Source: Hyphomicrobiales bacterium (GTDB lineage Bacteria > Pseudomonadota > Alphaproteobacteria > Rhizobiales > Rhizobiaceae). From it: DNA of 64,000 nucleotides. The position numbers and the translations under genes are program-made. Position 1 is the first letter of the stretch; every line of letters starts with the position of its first letter. Shown piece after piece: positions 9,125 through 18,296 of this stretch. The notes under the pieces are model-generated. The model saw nothing but the letters and a program-made list of their open reading frames with translations, was not told the origin of the DNA and searched no databases. Location of the stretch: positions 398,129 through 462,128 of the forward strand of contig UICE01000004.1 in assembly GCA_900471815.1 (NCBI GenBank). Reading direction: 5' to 3'.

Positions 9125-9262
9125 GCGTGGTTCGCCCTTTGACAAGCTCAGGGGGCTCGCCATGTGGAAGGTCGGAGTCGGCAGGGTTCTAGTCTTGAAA
9201 CCTTGCAGGTAGGCTTTGCAATCAAATCACCTTCCTCATGGTGAGCCCCGTCGAACCACGCA
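9125..9262. repeat. Bru-RS-type palindromic repeat
   Basis: Arms CGCGTGGTTCGCCCTTTGACAA and the matching GAGCCCCGTCGAACCACGC. It lies within the transport operon between the binding-protein gene and the first permease gene, adding a second large inverted repeat to this gap of 273 bases. Confidence 0.85.
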
Positions 9263-9342
9263 AAACACAACTGCAATCAAATTCAGACTATGCGCCCAGC
9301 CCGAAAGTCGGCCAGGTTTTCTAACCAAAGGTAATTCCATCG

Positions 9343-10212
9343 ATGCAACGGGCTTCAGTCCCCTATTTTCTCATCTTGCCGAGCTTTCTACTGGCGGCTG
9401 TCATCATCCTTTGGCCGCTAAAGGAGATCGTCTCGCTATCGCTGCATGATGTGAATCGCTTTGGCATGTTGAAGGATTTCATCGGTCTTGAGCATTATCG
9501 CAGCCTGTTTGCCAATCCGGATTTCATTGCCGCGACATGGCGCACCCTGTTCTGGACCGCTGCCGTTGTCATTGGCACACTGATTGTTTCCGTTCCCATC
9601 GCGCTTATCCTCAATGAGGATTTTTATGGCCGCGGCATTGCGCGCATTCTCATCATGCTGCCCTGGGCCATATCCTTGACCATGACTGCAATTGTCTGGC
9701 GCTGGGCGTTGAATGGCGAAAGCGGCATGCTTAATTCGGCGCTGCGTGATCTCGGGATCATCAACACCAATATTCAGTGGCTGGCGGAAGCCTCGACCGC
9801 TTTTCCCATGCAGATACTCATCGGCATTCTGGTCTCGGTGCCCTTTACGGTCACAATCTTCCTTGGCGGCCTTTCTTCCGTGCCGGAAGATCTCTATGAG
9901 GCGGCGGCGACTGAGGGTGCGGGACGCTGGGACCAGTTTCGCCTGATCACGCTGCCTCTGCTCAAGCCCTTCATCAATATCGCCTTCGTACTGAACACGA
10001 TCTATGTGTTCAATTCCTTCCCCATCATCTGGGCGACGACGCAGGGCGGTCCGGCCAATTCCACCGATATTCTGGTCACCTATCTTTATAAAACCGCCTT
10101 CCGCATGGGCAGGCTGGGCGAAGCCGCCGCCGTTTCGCTGATCATGTTCGCCATTCTCATTATTTTCACTATTCTTTATGTGCGCCTCGCCATGCGGGAG
10201 GAAAAGCAATGA
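9343..10212 (+). CDS. carbohydrate ABC transporter permease (MalF/UgpA-like)
   Basis: This 289-residue inner-membrane permease has six predicted hydrophobic segments. The binding-protein-dependent transport motif that docks the ATPase reads [20 protein letters not shown], near residues 185-205, matching the EAA-x3-G loop. It is coupled to the next permease by an ATGA overlap, the usual MalF/MalG arrangement. Confidence 0.93.
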   Translation: MQRASVPYFLILPSFLLAAVIILWPLKEIVSLSLHDVNRFGMLKDFIGLEHYRSLFANPDFIAATWRTLFWTAAVVIGTLIVSVPIALILNEDFYGRGIARILIMLPWAISLTMTAIVWRWALNGESGMLNSALRDLGIINTNIQWLAEASTAFPMQILIGILVSVPFTVTIFLGGLSSVPEDLYEAAATEGAGRWDQFRLITLPLLKPFINIAFVLNTIYVFNSFPIIWATTQGGPANSTDILVTYLYKTAFRMGRLGEAAAVSLIMFAILIIFTILYVRLAMREEKQ

Positions 10213-11033
10213 GCAAGAAACTGAAACGCTCCATCCTGTTCTGGCTTTTCCTGTCGCCTATTGTCGTGGTGATCCTGTTTCCCTATGCGGTGATGGCCAT
10301 AAGCTCGCTGAAATCCGCAACGGAAGTGCTCAATCCGACCTGGTGGCCGGACGAGTTGCATTGGCAAAATTTCCCGGAAATGTGGCGCACCTCCGGCATT
10401 GCATCGGCACTGGCCAATTCGCTTTACGTGTCCGGCCTGTCCACCGCCCTGACGATCCTTGTCTCCATTCCTGCCGCCTATGCGCTCAGCCGCTATCAAT
10501 TTGCCGGGCGCAATGCCTTCCGCCAGTTTTTGCTCATCTCGCAAATGCTCTCGCCCATTGTTCTGGTCATCGGGCTTTTCCGCCTTGTTGCCGGGGCGGG
10601 TATGATTGATAGCCTCAATGTGCTCGTCATCATCTATACGGCCTTCAACATCGCCTTTTGCGTGTGGATGCTGCAAAGCTATTTCTCCACCATCCCGCGC
10701 GATCTGGAAGAGGCCGCGTGGATGGAAGGTGCAAGCCGCACGCGCACGCTCTTCACCGTATTTCTGCCGCTGGCGGTTCCTGCCATGGTGGTTACGGCGA
10801 TTTTCACCTTCATCAATGCATGGAATGAGTTTGTCATTGCGCTGACCATGCTGCGCACGGAAGGCAGCTATACTTTGCCGATCCGCGTCTTTTCGCTGGT
10901 TGCGGGGCGCTATACGGTCGATTGGCACTATGTTATGGCCGCCGCTTTCGTCGCGTCGGTGCCGGTCGCCATACTTTTCGCCTGGCTGCAACGCTATCTG
11001 GTGCGCGGACTTTCCATCGGCGCAGTGAAATAA
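10209..11033 (+). CDS. carbohydrate ABC transporter permease (MalG/UgpE-like)
   Basis: This 274-residue second permease has six hydrophobic segments and the EAA loop [18 protein letters not shown]. It ends in the short tail RGLSIGAVK common in MalG-type proteins. It overlaps the upstream permease by four bases. It should pair with that permease and the MalK-type ATPase encoded at 5802-6869. Confidence 0.93.
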   Translation: MSKKLKRSILFWLFLSPIVVVILFPYAVMAISSLKSATEVLNPTWWPDELHWQNFPEMWRTSGIASALANSLYVSGLSTALTILVSIPAAYALSRYQFAGRNAFRQFLLISQMLSPIVLVIGLFRLVAGAGMIDSLNVLVIIYTAFNIAFCVWMLQSYFSTIPRDLEEAAWMEGASRTRTLFTVFLPLAVPAMVVTAIFTFINAWNEFVIALTMLRTEGSYTLPIRVFSLVAGRYTVDWHYVMAAAFVASVPVAILFAWLQRYLVRGLSIGAVK

Positions 11034-11054
11034 TTCAACAACAGGAAACAGATC

Positions 11055-11420
11055 ATGACAAAACAGCATTTCGGCCAGTCGCATGTGCCATTATCGCCAG
11101 CGGTTCGGGCAGGGGATTTCATCTATATTTCCGGTCAGGTGCCGGTCGGCGCGGATGGAACAGTCATTATCGGCGGTATCGAAGCCCAGACCAAGCAGGT
11201 CATGGAAAACATCAAGGCCGCGCTCGCCCTTGCGGGGGCAGAGCTTTCCGATGTGGTCAAGACATTCGTCATTTTAGAAGATGCGCGCGAATTTGCTGCC
11301 TTCAACAAGACCTATGCCACCTATTTTCCGCAGAACCCGCCCGCGCGCACAACCATTGAATCGCGGCTGATGATCGATATCAAAATCGAGATTGAAGCGG
11401 TGGCCTATAAGCCTGCATGA
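11055..11420 (+). CDS. RidA-family enamine/imine deaminase
   Basis: This 121-residue RidA/YjgF protein is a cytoplasmic trimer that hydrolyses reactive enamines such as 2-aminoacrylate to keto acids. The conserved arginine (PARTTIE) and the KIEIEAVA strand with the key glutamate are present, consistent with an active deaminase. It lies 21 bases after the permease, in the same operon. Its presence fits the dehydratase-like PLP enzyme at 3688-4752, whose product would be exactly this kind of enamine. Confidence 0.92.
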   Translation: MTKQHFGQSHVPLSPAVRAGDFIYISGQVPVGADGTVIIGGIEAQTKQVMENIKAALALAGAELSDVVKTFVILEDAREFAAFNKTYATYFPQNPPARTTIESRLMIDIKIEIEAVAYKPA

Positions 11421-11425
11421 ATATT

Positions 11426-11551
11426 GTGCGCCCTTCGACAAGCTCAGGATGAGGGAGGTGAGTTGATTGCAGGGTGCTTGATCGTCAAGCGTTGAAGATG
11501 AGCTTTGCAACCCGCTACCTCCCTCATGGTGAGCCCCGTCGAACCATGCAC
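11426..11551. repeat. Bru-RS-type palindromic repeat
   Basis: Shortened left arm (GTGCGCCCTTCGACAAGCTC) and a right arm ending CCCCGTCGAACCATGCAC. It starts six bases after the ridA-like stop and precedes the M81 peptidase gene. Confidence 0.8.
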
Positions 11552-11588
11552 AACTCAACTGCCATAACCACCCAACCGAAAGCATAAA

Positions 11589-13061
11589 ATGCGTATATTC
11601 ACCGCATCCTTCGCTACCGAGACCAACACCTCCTCGCCAGTGCCGACAGATCGCGCCAGCTTTGAGATGGCATTCTATGCCGGTCCCGGCCAGCACCCGG
11701 ATACGCCGACATTGTGCTCGGCGCCCATGGTGGTCCTGCGCCGCCGCGCGCGGGAAGAAGGTTTCGAGCTTATCGAAGGGACAGCAACATGGGCCGAGCC
11801 CGGCGGCCTGTTGCAGCGCAAGGCCTATGAAGATCTGCGCGACGAGATTCTCGACCAGCTCACGGCGGCAATGCCGGTTGATGGCGTTATTCTTGGCCTG
11901 CATGGTGCCATGGTCGCGCAGGGTTATGATGATTGCGAAGGCGATCTTCTGGAGCGCATCCGCGCCATTGTCGGCCCGGATATTCTTATTGCTTCGGAAC
12001 TCGATCCCCATAGCCATCTGACGAAAAAGCGCGTCGCCAATGCGGATATATTGGCGGCATTTCTCGAATTTCCCCATACTGATTTCTACGAGCGCGGCGA
12101 ACATGTGGTTGACCTGGCCCTGCGTACACTGCGCGGCGAGATCAAGCCGGTCATTTCAACCTTCGATTGCCGCATGATCGGCGTCTATCCCACAAGCCGC
12201 GAGCCGATGCGGTCCTATGTGGATCGCATGAAAGCGCTGCACGGCAAGGATGGCATTCTGTCGGTTTCGCTGATCCATGGTTTCATGGCGGGCGATGTGC
12301 CGGAGCTGGGAACACAGCTCATGGTTGTGACGGATAATGAAAAGGCCAAGGGCGATGCTTTGGCGGAAAAGCTGGGCATGGAGCTTTTTGCCCTGCGTGG
12401 CACAACGGCTATGCCGATGCTCGACACGGAAGCGGGGCTCGATGCGACCATGGCGATTGTCGCGCAGCGCCCGGGCAAGCCTGTGGTTGTCGCCGATGTC
12501 TGGGATAATCCCGGCGGCGGTGTAGCGGGCGATGGCACGCTGATCCTCAATCGCATTATCGAACGCGGTATTGGCAATGTGGCTGTTGCGACGATCTGGG
12601 ACCCTATCGCTGTCACCTTTTGCCTCGCCGCAGGCGAGGGCGCGCTGATACAGCTGCGCTTTGGTGGCAAGGCCGGTCCTGATGGCGGCGCGCCTATTGA
12701 TGCGCGTGTCGAGGTGCTACGGGCTGTCGAGGAAGGCTGGCAAAGCTTTGGTAAGAGCCGGGTTACGCTTGGGCCCGCAGCGCTGATCCGCCTTGAAGGC
12801 ACGGATATCGACGTTATCCTCAACACGAACCGCACCCAGACTTTTGAGCCAGATATTTTCTCCAATATTGGCATTGATCCCTTGTCGAAAGATATATTGC
12901 TGGTCAAATCTACCAATCATTTCCACGCGGGGTTCGAGCCGGTGGCGTCGGAGATCATCTATATTGATGCGGGCGCGCCTTATCCCTCAAACCCGAAAAA
13001 AACAGATTACCGCAAGCTCTCGCGTGAAATCTGGCCAAGAGTGGAAAATCCTTTCGGTTAG
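11589..13061 (+). CDS. M81-family metallopeptidase (microcystinase C/MlrC-like)
   Basis: This 490-residue protein has the two-part MlrC fold: DUF1485 N-terminal domain (about 1-290) and MlrC C-terminal domain (about 300-480). Family motifs are ETNTSS near the start, LHGAMV, the metal-site-like DPHSH and the following PHTDFYERG. Relatives are zinc enzymes that cleave small linear peptides or amides. It ends the plus-strand catabolic set behind a Bru-RS element and may hydrolyse an amide or peptide bond in the imported compound. Cytoplasmic; no signal peptide seen. Confidence 0.9.
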   Translation: MRIFTASFATETNTSSPVPTDRASFEMAFYAGPGQHPDTPTLCSAPMVVLRRRAREEGFELIEGTATWAEPGGLLQRKAYEDLRDEILDQLTAAMPVDGVILGLHGAMVAQGYDDCEGDLLERIRAIVGPDILIASELDPHSHLTKKRVANADILAAFLEFPHTDFYERGEHVVDLALRTLRGEIKPVISTFDCRMIGVYPTSREPMRSYVDRMKALHGKDGILSVSLIHGFMAGDVPELGTQLMVVTDNEKAKGDALAEKLGMELFALRGTTAMPMLDTEAGLDATMAIVAQRPGKPVVVADVWDNPGGGVAGDGTLILNRIIERGIGNVAVATIWDPIAVTFCLAAGEGALIQLRFGGKAGPDGGAPIDARVEVLRAVEEGWQSFGKSRVTLGPAALIRLEGTDIDVILNTNRTQTFEPDIFSNIGIDPLSKDILLVKSTNHFHAGFEPVASEIIYIDAGAPYPSNPKKTDYRKLSREIWPRVENPFG

Positions 13062-13104
13062 TATTTCGGTCATCTCAAGGCACATGCTTGCGTGGCTTTT
13101 GATT

Positions 13105-13247
13105 GTGCGTGGTTCGCCCTTCGGCTCGCTCAGGAGGGCTCACCATGAGGAAGAGAGCTGAGTGCAGGGAGCCAGCTCTTGCAACGCTGAAGACTGTCAT
13201 TGCAACCCACGCACTTTCCTCATGGTGAGCTTCGTCGAACCCCGCAC
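13105..13247. repeat. Bru-RS-type palindromic repeat
   Basis: Left arm GTGCGTGGTTCGCCCTTCGG, right arm ending CTTCGTCGAACCCCGCAC. It follows the M81 gene and separates the catabolic locus from the TetR gene; it may act as a transcription end. Confidence 0.85.
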
Positions 13248-13323
13248 TATACTATTTGCAGCGGGCCCTACCGGAGCGTTAGACCGAGCTAGTCAAAGGG
13301 CAAAAAACGCCCCTTGCAATTAC

Positions 13324-13338
13324 TAGACGACTGGTCTA
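13324..13338. promoter_or_regulatory. operator-like inverted repeat before the TetR gene
   Basis: TAGACGACTGGTCTA is an interrupted dyad (TAGAC-N5-GTCTA) ending ten bases before the TetR start codon, where a repressor would block its own promoter. Fourteen of its fifteen bases recur at 13966-13980. Confidence 0.6.
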
Positions 13339-13348
13339 TTATAACCTT

Positions 13349-13942
13349 ATGAGCAAGATCGACACACGAGCAGTTTTGATTGATGAGGGCCTGAAGGCGC
13401 TTCTTTCCCACGGCTATGATGGCGCGGGAATCGGCCCGATCCTCAAGTCGGCGGGCGTGCCCAAGGGTTCGTTCTATCACTTCTTCGAAAGCAAGGAAGA
13501 GTTTGCTTCGGCGGTGCTTGCAAACTATTGCACCAACAACCAGAAGGTACGCACGCGTCTTCTGCTGGAAAATAGGTCGAAAGCACCGCTCCAACGTCTG
13601 CGTGATTATTTCGATTATTACGAGACAGTCTATAGCAGCGGCGATCCAACTTGCGGTTGTCTTCTTGGCAATCTTGCCCAGTCCATTGCGGCCCATAGCG
13701 AAGTGCTCCAGCGTGAGCTGAATCGCTCATTCACCGCTTGGCAGGAAGATTTTAAAACGGTGTTGCGTGAGGCACGTGATGCCGGAGAGTTGCCGGAACA
13801 TCTTGATCCGGATGAGACGGCCGCCTTTCTGATTGATGCCTATGAGGGCGCGCTGATCAGAATGAAGGCGGAAGGAAGCATCAAACCATTACAGCGGTTC
13901 CGCGCGATGACGCTCGACGGCCTGCTGACCCGCACATCATAG
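13349..13942 (+). CDS. TetR-family transcriptional regulator
   Basis: This 197-residue regulator has an N-terminal TetR helix-turn-helix (GIGPILKSAGVPKGSFYHFF, residues ~30-50) and a C-terminal ligand domain of the AcuR/NemR-like group (TCGCLLGNLAQSIAAHS). Cysteines in this region can sense electrophiles in relatives such as NemR, but that is only a possibility here. The operator-like dyad just upstream suggests autorepression. It is followed after 11 bases by a DUF1127 gene whose first codons contain a second copy of the dyad. Confidence 0.9.
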   Translation: MSKIDTRAVLIDEGLKALLSHGYDGAGIGPILKSAGVPKGSFYHFFESKEEFASAVLANYCTNNQKVRTRLLLENRSKAPLQRLRDYFDYYETVYSSGDPTCGCLLGNLAQSIAAHSEVLQRELNRSFTAWQEDFKTVLREARDAGELPEHLDPDETAAFLIDAYEGALIRMKAEGSIKPLQRFRAMTLDGLLTRTS

Positions 13943-13953
13943 GAGTATTTATT

Positions 13954-14214
13954 ATGGCTTATATAGAGACGACTGGTCTACTAGAAATTGACCGCAACTA
14001 TCGCACTGGCCGCAGCTATTCGTTGCGAAACTCCAATAAGGCCGGTTTGCTTGAGCGGTTTGTCGAAAGAGTCCGCACGAGTTTTGCTTCCGGTGGCGTG
14101 GTTAGCGCGGAAGATGCGCCTCTGGCCCGCCTCAGCGATCGCATGCTCGATGATATTGGCCTGACAAGAGCCGAGGCCTTGGAGCTGGATCGGCGGGCGA
14201 AAGAATTGAAGTGA
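13954..14214 (+). CDS. DUF1127 (YjiS-like) small protein
   Basis: This 86-residue protein has the DUF1127 tail at the C-terminus (LARLSDRMLDDIGLTRAEAL). Short DUF1127 proteins are common in alphaproteobacteria, and some bind RNA or affect phosphate and carbon metabolism. AGGAG lies eight bases before the ATG. The N-terminal residues 4-9 are encoded by a TetR-box copy, so part of the protein sequence may be dictated by the operator. Probably cotranscribed with or regulated by the TetR gene. Confidence 0.8.
   Translation: MAYIETTGLLEIDRNYRTGRSYSLRNSNKAGLLERFVERVRTSFASGGVVSAEDAPLARLSDRMLDDIGLTRAEALELDRRAKELK
13966..13980. promoter_or_regulatory. second copy of the TetR-type box, inside the DUF1127 gene
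   Basis: GAGACGACTGGTCTA differs from the box at 13324-13338 by one base. It starts 12 bases into the coding sequence. A repressor bound here would act as a roadblock to transcription entering the DUF1127 gene. Confidence 0.5.
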
Positions 14215-14235
14215 TTTTCGGCATGCATTTGGGTG

Positions 14236-14276
14236 ATGCGTGGTTCACCCTTCGACAAGCCCGTCGAACCACGCAC
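14236..14276. repeat. minimal Bru-RS-like hairpin (internally deleted copy)
   Basis: Only the outer arms remain (TGCGTGGTTC at the left, GTCGAACCACGCAC at the right), with the central ~80 bases missing. It lies 21 bases after the DUF1127 stop, between convergent genes, and would fold as a compact hairpin. Confidence 0.7.
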
Positions 14277-14339
14277 TATATTAATGCGAATAGTTAACCT
14301 TGCACATAAGCCAACGGGGGAGCGCCAAGGGATGGCAAC

Positions 14340-15275
14340 CTAGCCCAGCTCACTCCGCCAGGGCGGGTTTGCGCCTGCACGGGAAACAGTCACTGCGGCG
14401 GCCTTGGCACCAAGTGTCAGCGCAGCGCTGATCTGTTGTTGCGTCAGTGCGGGCAGGGCCGTTTTCGTCAAAAGTCCGGCTTCCTGCAATGAAGCCAGCA
14501 CACCGGCGGTAAATGTATCGCCAGCGCCCACCGTATCGACAACCTCAACACGCTGCGCATCGACATGCACGGTCTGATCCTGTGTATAGCCGGTAACGCC
14601 ATCAGCGCCATGGGTAACGAGAATGAGCTTCGGTCCCTGTTGATCTGCCGCAACGATCCAGCGTTTTGCGATTTCGTCCATCGTTCCGGCTTCACCGAAC
14701 CATCGCATATCCTCATCGGAAATCTTGACAATATCGGTCATGGCGATCATGCGGCGCATGCGGGCGAGATGCTTTTCCTTGTCAGGAATGAAACCGGGTC
14801 GGATATTCGGGTCGAGCACGATGACGCGTTTTTCATGTTCGCGCGCCATCAGCGCTTCATAGGTCGCGCCGCAAGGTTCCGGAATGAGACTGATCGCCCC
14901 AAATTGCACTGTGGTGACATTATCGTCCAGCACCGGCAAATGGTCTGTTGTCAGGGACCGCCCCGCGCTGTTTTCATCATAGAAAATATAGCTGGCCTGT
15001 CCGTCAACAAGCCGCACGAAAGCCAATGTGGTCGGCTGCGGCGAAATATGCGCATAGCGTGTGCCAACATGGTTTTGTGCCAGGCTGTCCCGCAACATCT
15101 GGCCGAAGAAATCGGAGGAAATGCCCGAAAAGAATTCGGTTGGCACCCCAAGCCGTCCGAGGGCAATCGCCGTATTGAAAACAGCGCCGCCGACATACGG
15201 AGCAAAAGCAGCTTCTCCGGCGCCGGTCTGGCGCGGCAGCATGTCGATCAGGGCTTCACCACAACATAAAATCAT
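14340..15275 (-). CDS. PfkB-family carbohydrate kinase (probable fructokinase)
   Basis: This 311-residue ribokinase-fold enzyme phosphorylates a sugar with ATP in the cytoplasm. The N-terminal sugar motif region (GGAVFNTAIALGRLG) and the C-terminal signature DTVGAGDTFTAGVLA, with the catalytic aspartate, are present. The adjacent mutarotase and the divergent frc fructose transporter suggest fructose as substrate. It is the last gene of the three-gene minus-strand operon, 17 bases after the RbsD/FucU gene. Confidence 0.9.
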   Translation of the reverse strand: MILCCGEALIDMLPRQTGAGEAAFAPYVGGAVFNTAIALGRLGVPTEFFSGISSDFFGQMLRDSLAQNHVGTRYAHISPQPTTLAFVRLVDGQASYIFYDENSAGRSLTTDHLPVLDDNVTTVQFGAISLIPEPCGATYEALMAREHEKRVIVLDPNIRPGFIPDKEKHLARMRRMIAMTDIVKISDEDMRWFGEAGTMDEIAKRWIVAADQQGPKLILVTHGADGVTGYTQDQTVHVDAQRVEVVDTVGAGDTFTAGVLASLQEAGLLTKTALPALTQQQISAALTLGAKAAAVTVSRAGANPPWRSELG

Positions 15276-15292
15276 AGAATATCTCTCTGGAT

Positions 15293-15730
15293 TCAGGACT
15301 TATCTGGATAAATCACACCCTTGCGGATGATGATATTGGCATAAAGTCGAGGTTCACTTGTCGCAACAATCGTGTGCGCCTTTTTGATGCGCGCATAGAG
15401 TGCCTCGCCATTGAGCGCAACCAATTCAAACCCCGGCGCGCGTCTGGAGCAGACAGCCTGCATTTCGTGGTGAACGGGGTCGGCGCGGTCCGGATCGCCC
15501 ATTACGGAAGCGCGGAACAATGCCTGTGGTACGAAGTCATCGACAGGCAGCACTTGCAAGATTGCATCGAGAAGCGGAATCAGCGGCAGGCCATCGGCGC
15601 GGATCAGTCGCCGTGCATCTTCCTGCGCCGGATAATTGCCGTCGACGAGTGCAATCTCGTCGCCATGTCCCATGGCGCGCAGTGTCGCCAGCAGTTCCGG
15701 CCCCAGCATTGGGGAAATTCCAATCAACAT
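15293..15730 (-). CDS. RbsD/FucU-family sugar mutarotase
   Basis: This 145-residue protein shows the RbsD/FucU fold, with the conserved early motif RAMGHGDEIALVDGNYPA containing the active-site histidine. Such proteins interconvert anomers or pyranose/furanose forms of ribose or fucose. Here it would supply the right ring form to the PfkB kinase encoded next. It lies between the ROK regulator gene and the kinase gene on the same strand. Confidence 0.9.
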   Translation of the reverse strand: MLIGISPMLGPELLATLRAMGHGDEIALVDGNYPAQEDARRLIRADGLPLIPLLDAILQVLPVDDFVPQALFRASVMGDPDRADPVHHEMQAVCSRRAPGFELVALNGEALYARIKKAHTIVATSEPRLYANIIIRKGVIYPDKS

Positions 15731-15795
15731 GGGACATCACCAGAGAGAATAGCAATCGGCATCCCATTTTTCTTAAAGCCATAATTTTGCATGCA

Positions 15796-17016
15796 CTAAA
15801 TTTCTTTCCTGAAAATCTTCTGACCCAGAAGGAAACGGTCAGCCAGTGGCAGGCTGGCGGCTCCCAGTGAACGGGCATGGATCCCAACAGTTCCTGCAAG
15901 AATTGAGGGAAGCGATAGTCCCTCCAGCCGGAACGTATTTATATGTTTTTGAACGGCCTCCACGACCCGGGCGCGAACATCTTCAGGTATCCAGCCATCG
16001 ATAATTGCGGCTTCAAAATCCACAACCGAGGCCGATGCGACGACAGCCTGCGCAATCGCTTTGCCGGCTGTGTCGATCCACTCGTCGAGTTCAGGGCCCA
16101 TCTGTCCCCAATCGTCAGGCGAAGCCCAGAGCGGCGAGGGGTCACGGCCAAGCGTGGTGACGACGCGCTCAAGACCGGTGATTGAAGCCATATCGATGAG
16201 CTGGCGGGCCGTGCCGTCATTCCCGAATACCGGCATTGAGCCAAGCGCGCCGGCATTCCCGCTGCGCCCGGGATAAAGACTGCCATTGATCACGATACCG
16301 CCGCCGATAAACGAACCGATATAGAAATAGACGAAATCATTGATATCTTTGGTTTGGCCAAAGACAAGCTCTGCGCCGCAGGCGGCGGTCATGTCATTTT
16401 GCAAATAGGCGGGGAAGGAGCAGAGTTCCTGGATTCGGGCACGGATATCGCAGTCGCGCCACTGGTCCAGCACCTCCTGCGGCGCGCCGACGGCATCGGC
16501 CCATTTCCACAGCTCAAACGGCGCGGCAATACCGATCCCGGCGACCCTTTCGCGCTGCTTGGGTGTCAGTTCGGCCAGCATGTCCCGCATGCCTTCTGCA
16601 GCAATACGAAAGATCGGCGTCGGTGCCAGATAATCATAGGGCGTATGGCGCATGGAGCGGATGCGCCCGAGAAAATCGATCAGCACAAGGTCGGCGCTGC
16701 GCCGCCCGATCTTGAAGCCAAAGAAGAATGCGCCTTCAGGATTAAGCGCCATGGGGATCATGGGTTGACCGATCCGCCCGCGCAAAGGCTCTTCGCGGAT
16801 CAGCAGTTCATCGGCTTCCAGCATGCGCATGATGATTGAGCTTGTCTGGGCGGAGAGCCCGCTCATCCGCGCAATCGCCGTCTTGGCAAGGCTGCCATGC
16901 TGGCGAAGCAGCGACAGCACCACACGCTCATTGTGATCGCGCATGCCGCTCTGGTTCGTACCGTGATGATGCGACGGCCGCGCGGCGGCACTTCGCTCCG
17001 ATACTCGAATAGCCAA
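15796..17016 (-). CDS. frcR: ROK-family transcriptional regulator (FrcR-like)
   Basis: This 406-residue repressor has an N-terminal winged helix (RQHGSLAKTAIARMSGLSAQ) and a ROK sugar-sensing domain (FYIGSFIGGGIVINGSLYPG). The zinc-binding histidine after the glycine loop is replaced (GNAGALGSMPV) and no Cys cluster is seen, so it should be a regulator and not a kinase. The start is TTG 17016 because GGGAGGA lies six bases before it. The longer frame begins at a TTG (17070) next to the operator dyad. In S. meliloti a ROK gene, frcR, sits beside frcBCAK, which supports the name. Confidence 0.85.
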   Translation of the reverse strand: MAIRVSERSAAARPSHHHGTNQSGMRDHNERVVLSLLRQHGSLAKTAIARMSGLSAQTSSIIMRMLEADELLIREEPLRGRIGQPMIPMALNPEGAFFFGFKIGRRSADLVLIDFLGRIRSMRHTPYDYLAPTPIFRIAAEGMRDMLAELTPKQRERVAGIGIAAPFELWKWADAVGAPQEVLDQWRDCDIRARIQELCSFPAYLQNDMTAACGAELVFGQTKDINDFVYFYIGSFIGGGIVINGSLYPGRSGNAGALGSMPVFGNDGTARQLIDMASITGLERVVTTLGRDPSPLWASPDDWGQMGPELDEWIDTAGKAIAQAVVASASVVDFEAAIIDGWIPEDVRARVVEAVQKHINTFRLEGLSLPSILAGTVGIHARSLGAASLPLADRFLLGQKIFRKEI

Positions 17017-17073
17017 CGAAATTCCTCCCGATTTCCCTGGGACAATGGAACGGGGACCGGCTTCTGTCAATAT

Positions 17074-17090
17074 TAAATCACAGTGATTTA
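17074..17090. promoter_or_regulatory. perfect operator dyad between ROK regulator and frcB
   Basis: TAAATCACAGTGATTTA is a perfect 8+1+8 palindrome. Imperfect outer arms (GTCAA at 17066 and TTGAC ending 17101) extend it to 36 bases. It lies in the only divergent promoter region of the locus, so it is the obvious binding site for the ROK regulator, controlling both directions. Confidence 0.7.
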
Positions 17091-17248
17091 TTAATGTTGA
17101 CAGGTTGGGACGAGTGGTATTTGCTTATAGGGCACTTGGCCGGGAGGATAACTGTCCGAGATGTTTAGAAAATTGAACAGGGACCTGTCGAACACGGTCT
17201 CAATGCGGACGAGTATGCGCTTGCCGCGTCCATAGGAGGAAGTCACAC

Positions 17249-18283
17249 ATGGCTAAGAATCTATATTTGAAATCCACGGTATTTGGAGCGGCTGTCGTTG
17301 CTCTGGCCGCTTTGGCCGCGCCTGCACAGGCTGCGGATGTCAGCGCATGCCTGATCACCAAGACAGACACCAATCCGTTTTTCGTCAAGATGAAGGAAGG
17401 TGCGCAGGCCAAAGCCAAGGAACTCGGCGTTGAGCTGAAGGCCTATGCGGGCAAGATCGACGGCGACAGCGAAAGCCAGGTCGCGGCAATCGAGACCTGC
17501 ATCGCCGATGGTGCCAAGGGTATTTTGATCACAGCATCCGACACAGCCGGTATTGTTTCCTCGGTCAAGCAGGCACGTGATGCCGGTCTTCTGGTTATCG
17601 CGCTCGACACGCCGCTTGATCCTGTCGATGCTGCCGATGCGACCTTCGCAACGGATAATCTTCTGGCCGGTGAACTGGTCGGCAAGTGGGCTGCCGGTAC
17701 TTTGGGTGACAAGGCGAAGGATGCCAAGATTGCTTTCCTCAACCTCACCCCATCGCAGCCATCGGTTGACGTTCTGCGCGATCAGGGTTTCATGAAGGGC
17801 TTTGGCATTGATGTTGCCGATATCAACAAGATCGGCGACGAAACTGACCCGCGCATTGTTGGCCACGACATCACCAATGGCAATGAAGAAGGCGGCCGCA
17901 AGGCAATGGAAAGCCTTCTGCAGAAAGACCCAAGCATCAATGTCGTGCACACGATCAACGAGCCTGCAGCTGCCGGTGCCTATGAGGCTCTGAAAGCGGT
18001 CGGCAAGGAAAAGGACGTTCTGCTCGTTTCCATCGATGGTGGTTGCCCGGGCGTCAAGAATGTTGAAGCCGGTGTTATCGGCGCGACGTCGCAGCAATAC
18101 CCGCTTGCCATGGCAGCGCTCGGCATTGAGGCCATCAAGAAGTTTGCCGATACCGGCGAAAAGCCAAAGCCAACGGAAGGCAAGACATTCTTCGATACCG
18201 GCGTCGCGCTGGTCACTGACAAGCCGGTCAAGGGTGTTGAGTCGATCAGCGTCAAGGACGGCCTGGCCAAGTGCTGGGGCTGA
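17249..18283 (+). CDS. frcB: fructose-type ABC transporter periplasmic binding protein
   Basis: This 344-residue type-I periplasmic binding protein (ribose-binding fold) has a signal peptide ending PAQAADV. It resembles FrcB, the fructose/mannose/ribose receptor of rhizobia ([38 protein letters not shown]). AGGAGGA precedes the ATG. It is the first gene of the frc operon; a 110-base inverted repeat separates it from frcC. Confidence 0.9.
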   Translation: MAKNLYLKSTVFGAAVVALAALAAPAQAADVSACLITKTDTNPFFVKMKEGAQAKAKELGVELKAYAGKIDGDSESQVAAIETCIADGAKGILITASDTAGIVSSVKQARDAGLLVIALDTPLDPVDAADATFATDNLLAGELVGKWAAGTLGDKAKDAKIAFLNLTPSQPSVDVLRDQGFMKGFGIDVADINKIGDETDPRIVGHDITNGNEEGGRKAMESLLQKDPSINVVHTINEPAAAGAYEALKAVGKEKDVLLVSIDGGCPGVKNVEAGVIGATSQQYPLAMAALGIEAIKKFADTGEKPKPTEGKTFFDTGVALVTDKPVKGVESISVKDGLAKCWG

Positions 18284-18296
18284 TCTGAGCGGTCTT

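Noticed and set aside
9436..11084. Long minus-strand open frames opposite the two permease genes
   Set aside because: Their composition is rich in His, Arg, Asp and Gly with no domain signal; they mirror the hydrophobic permease codons.
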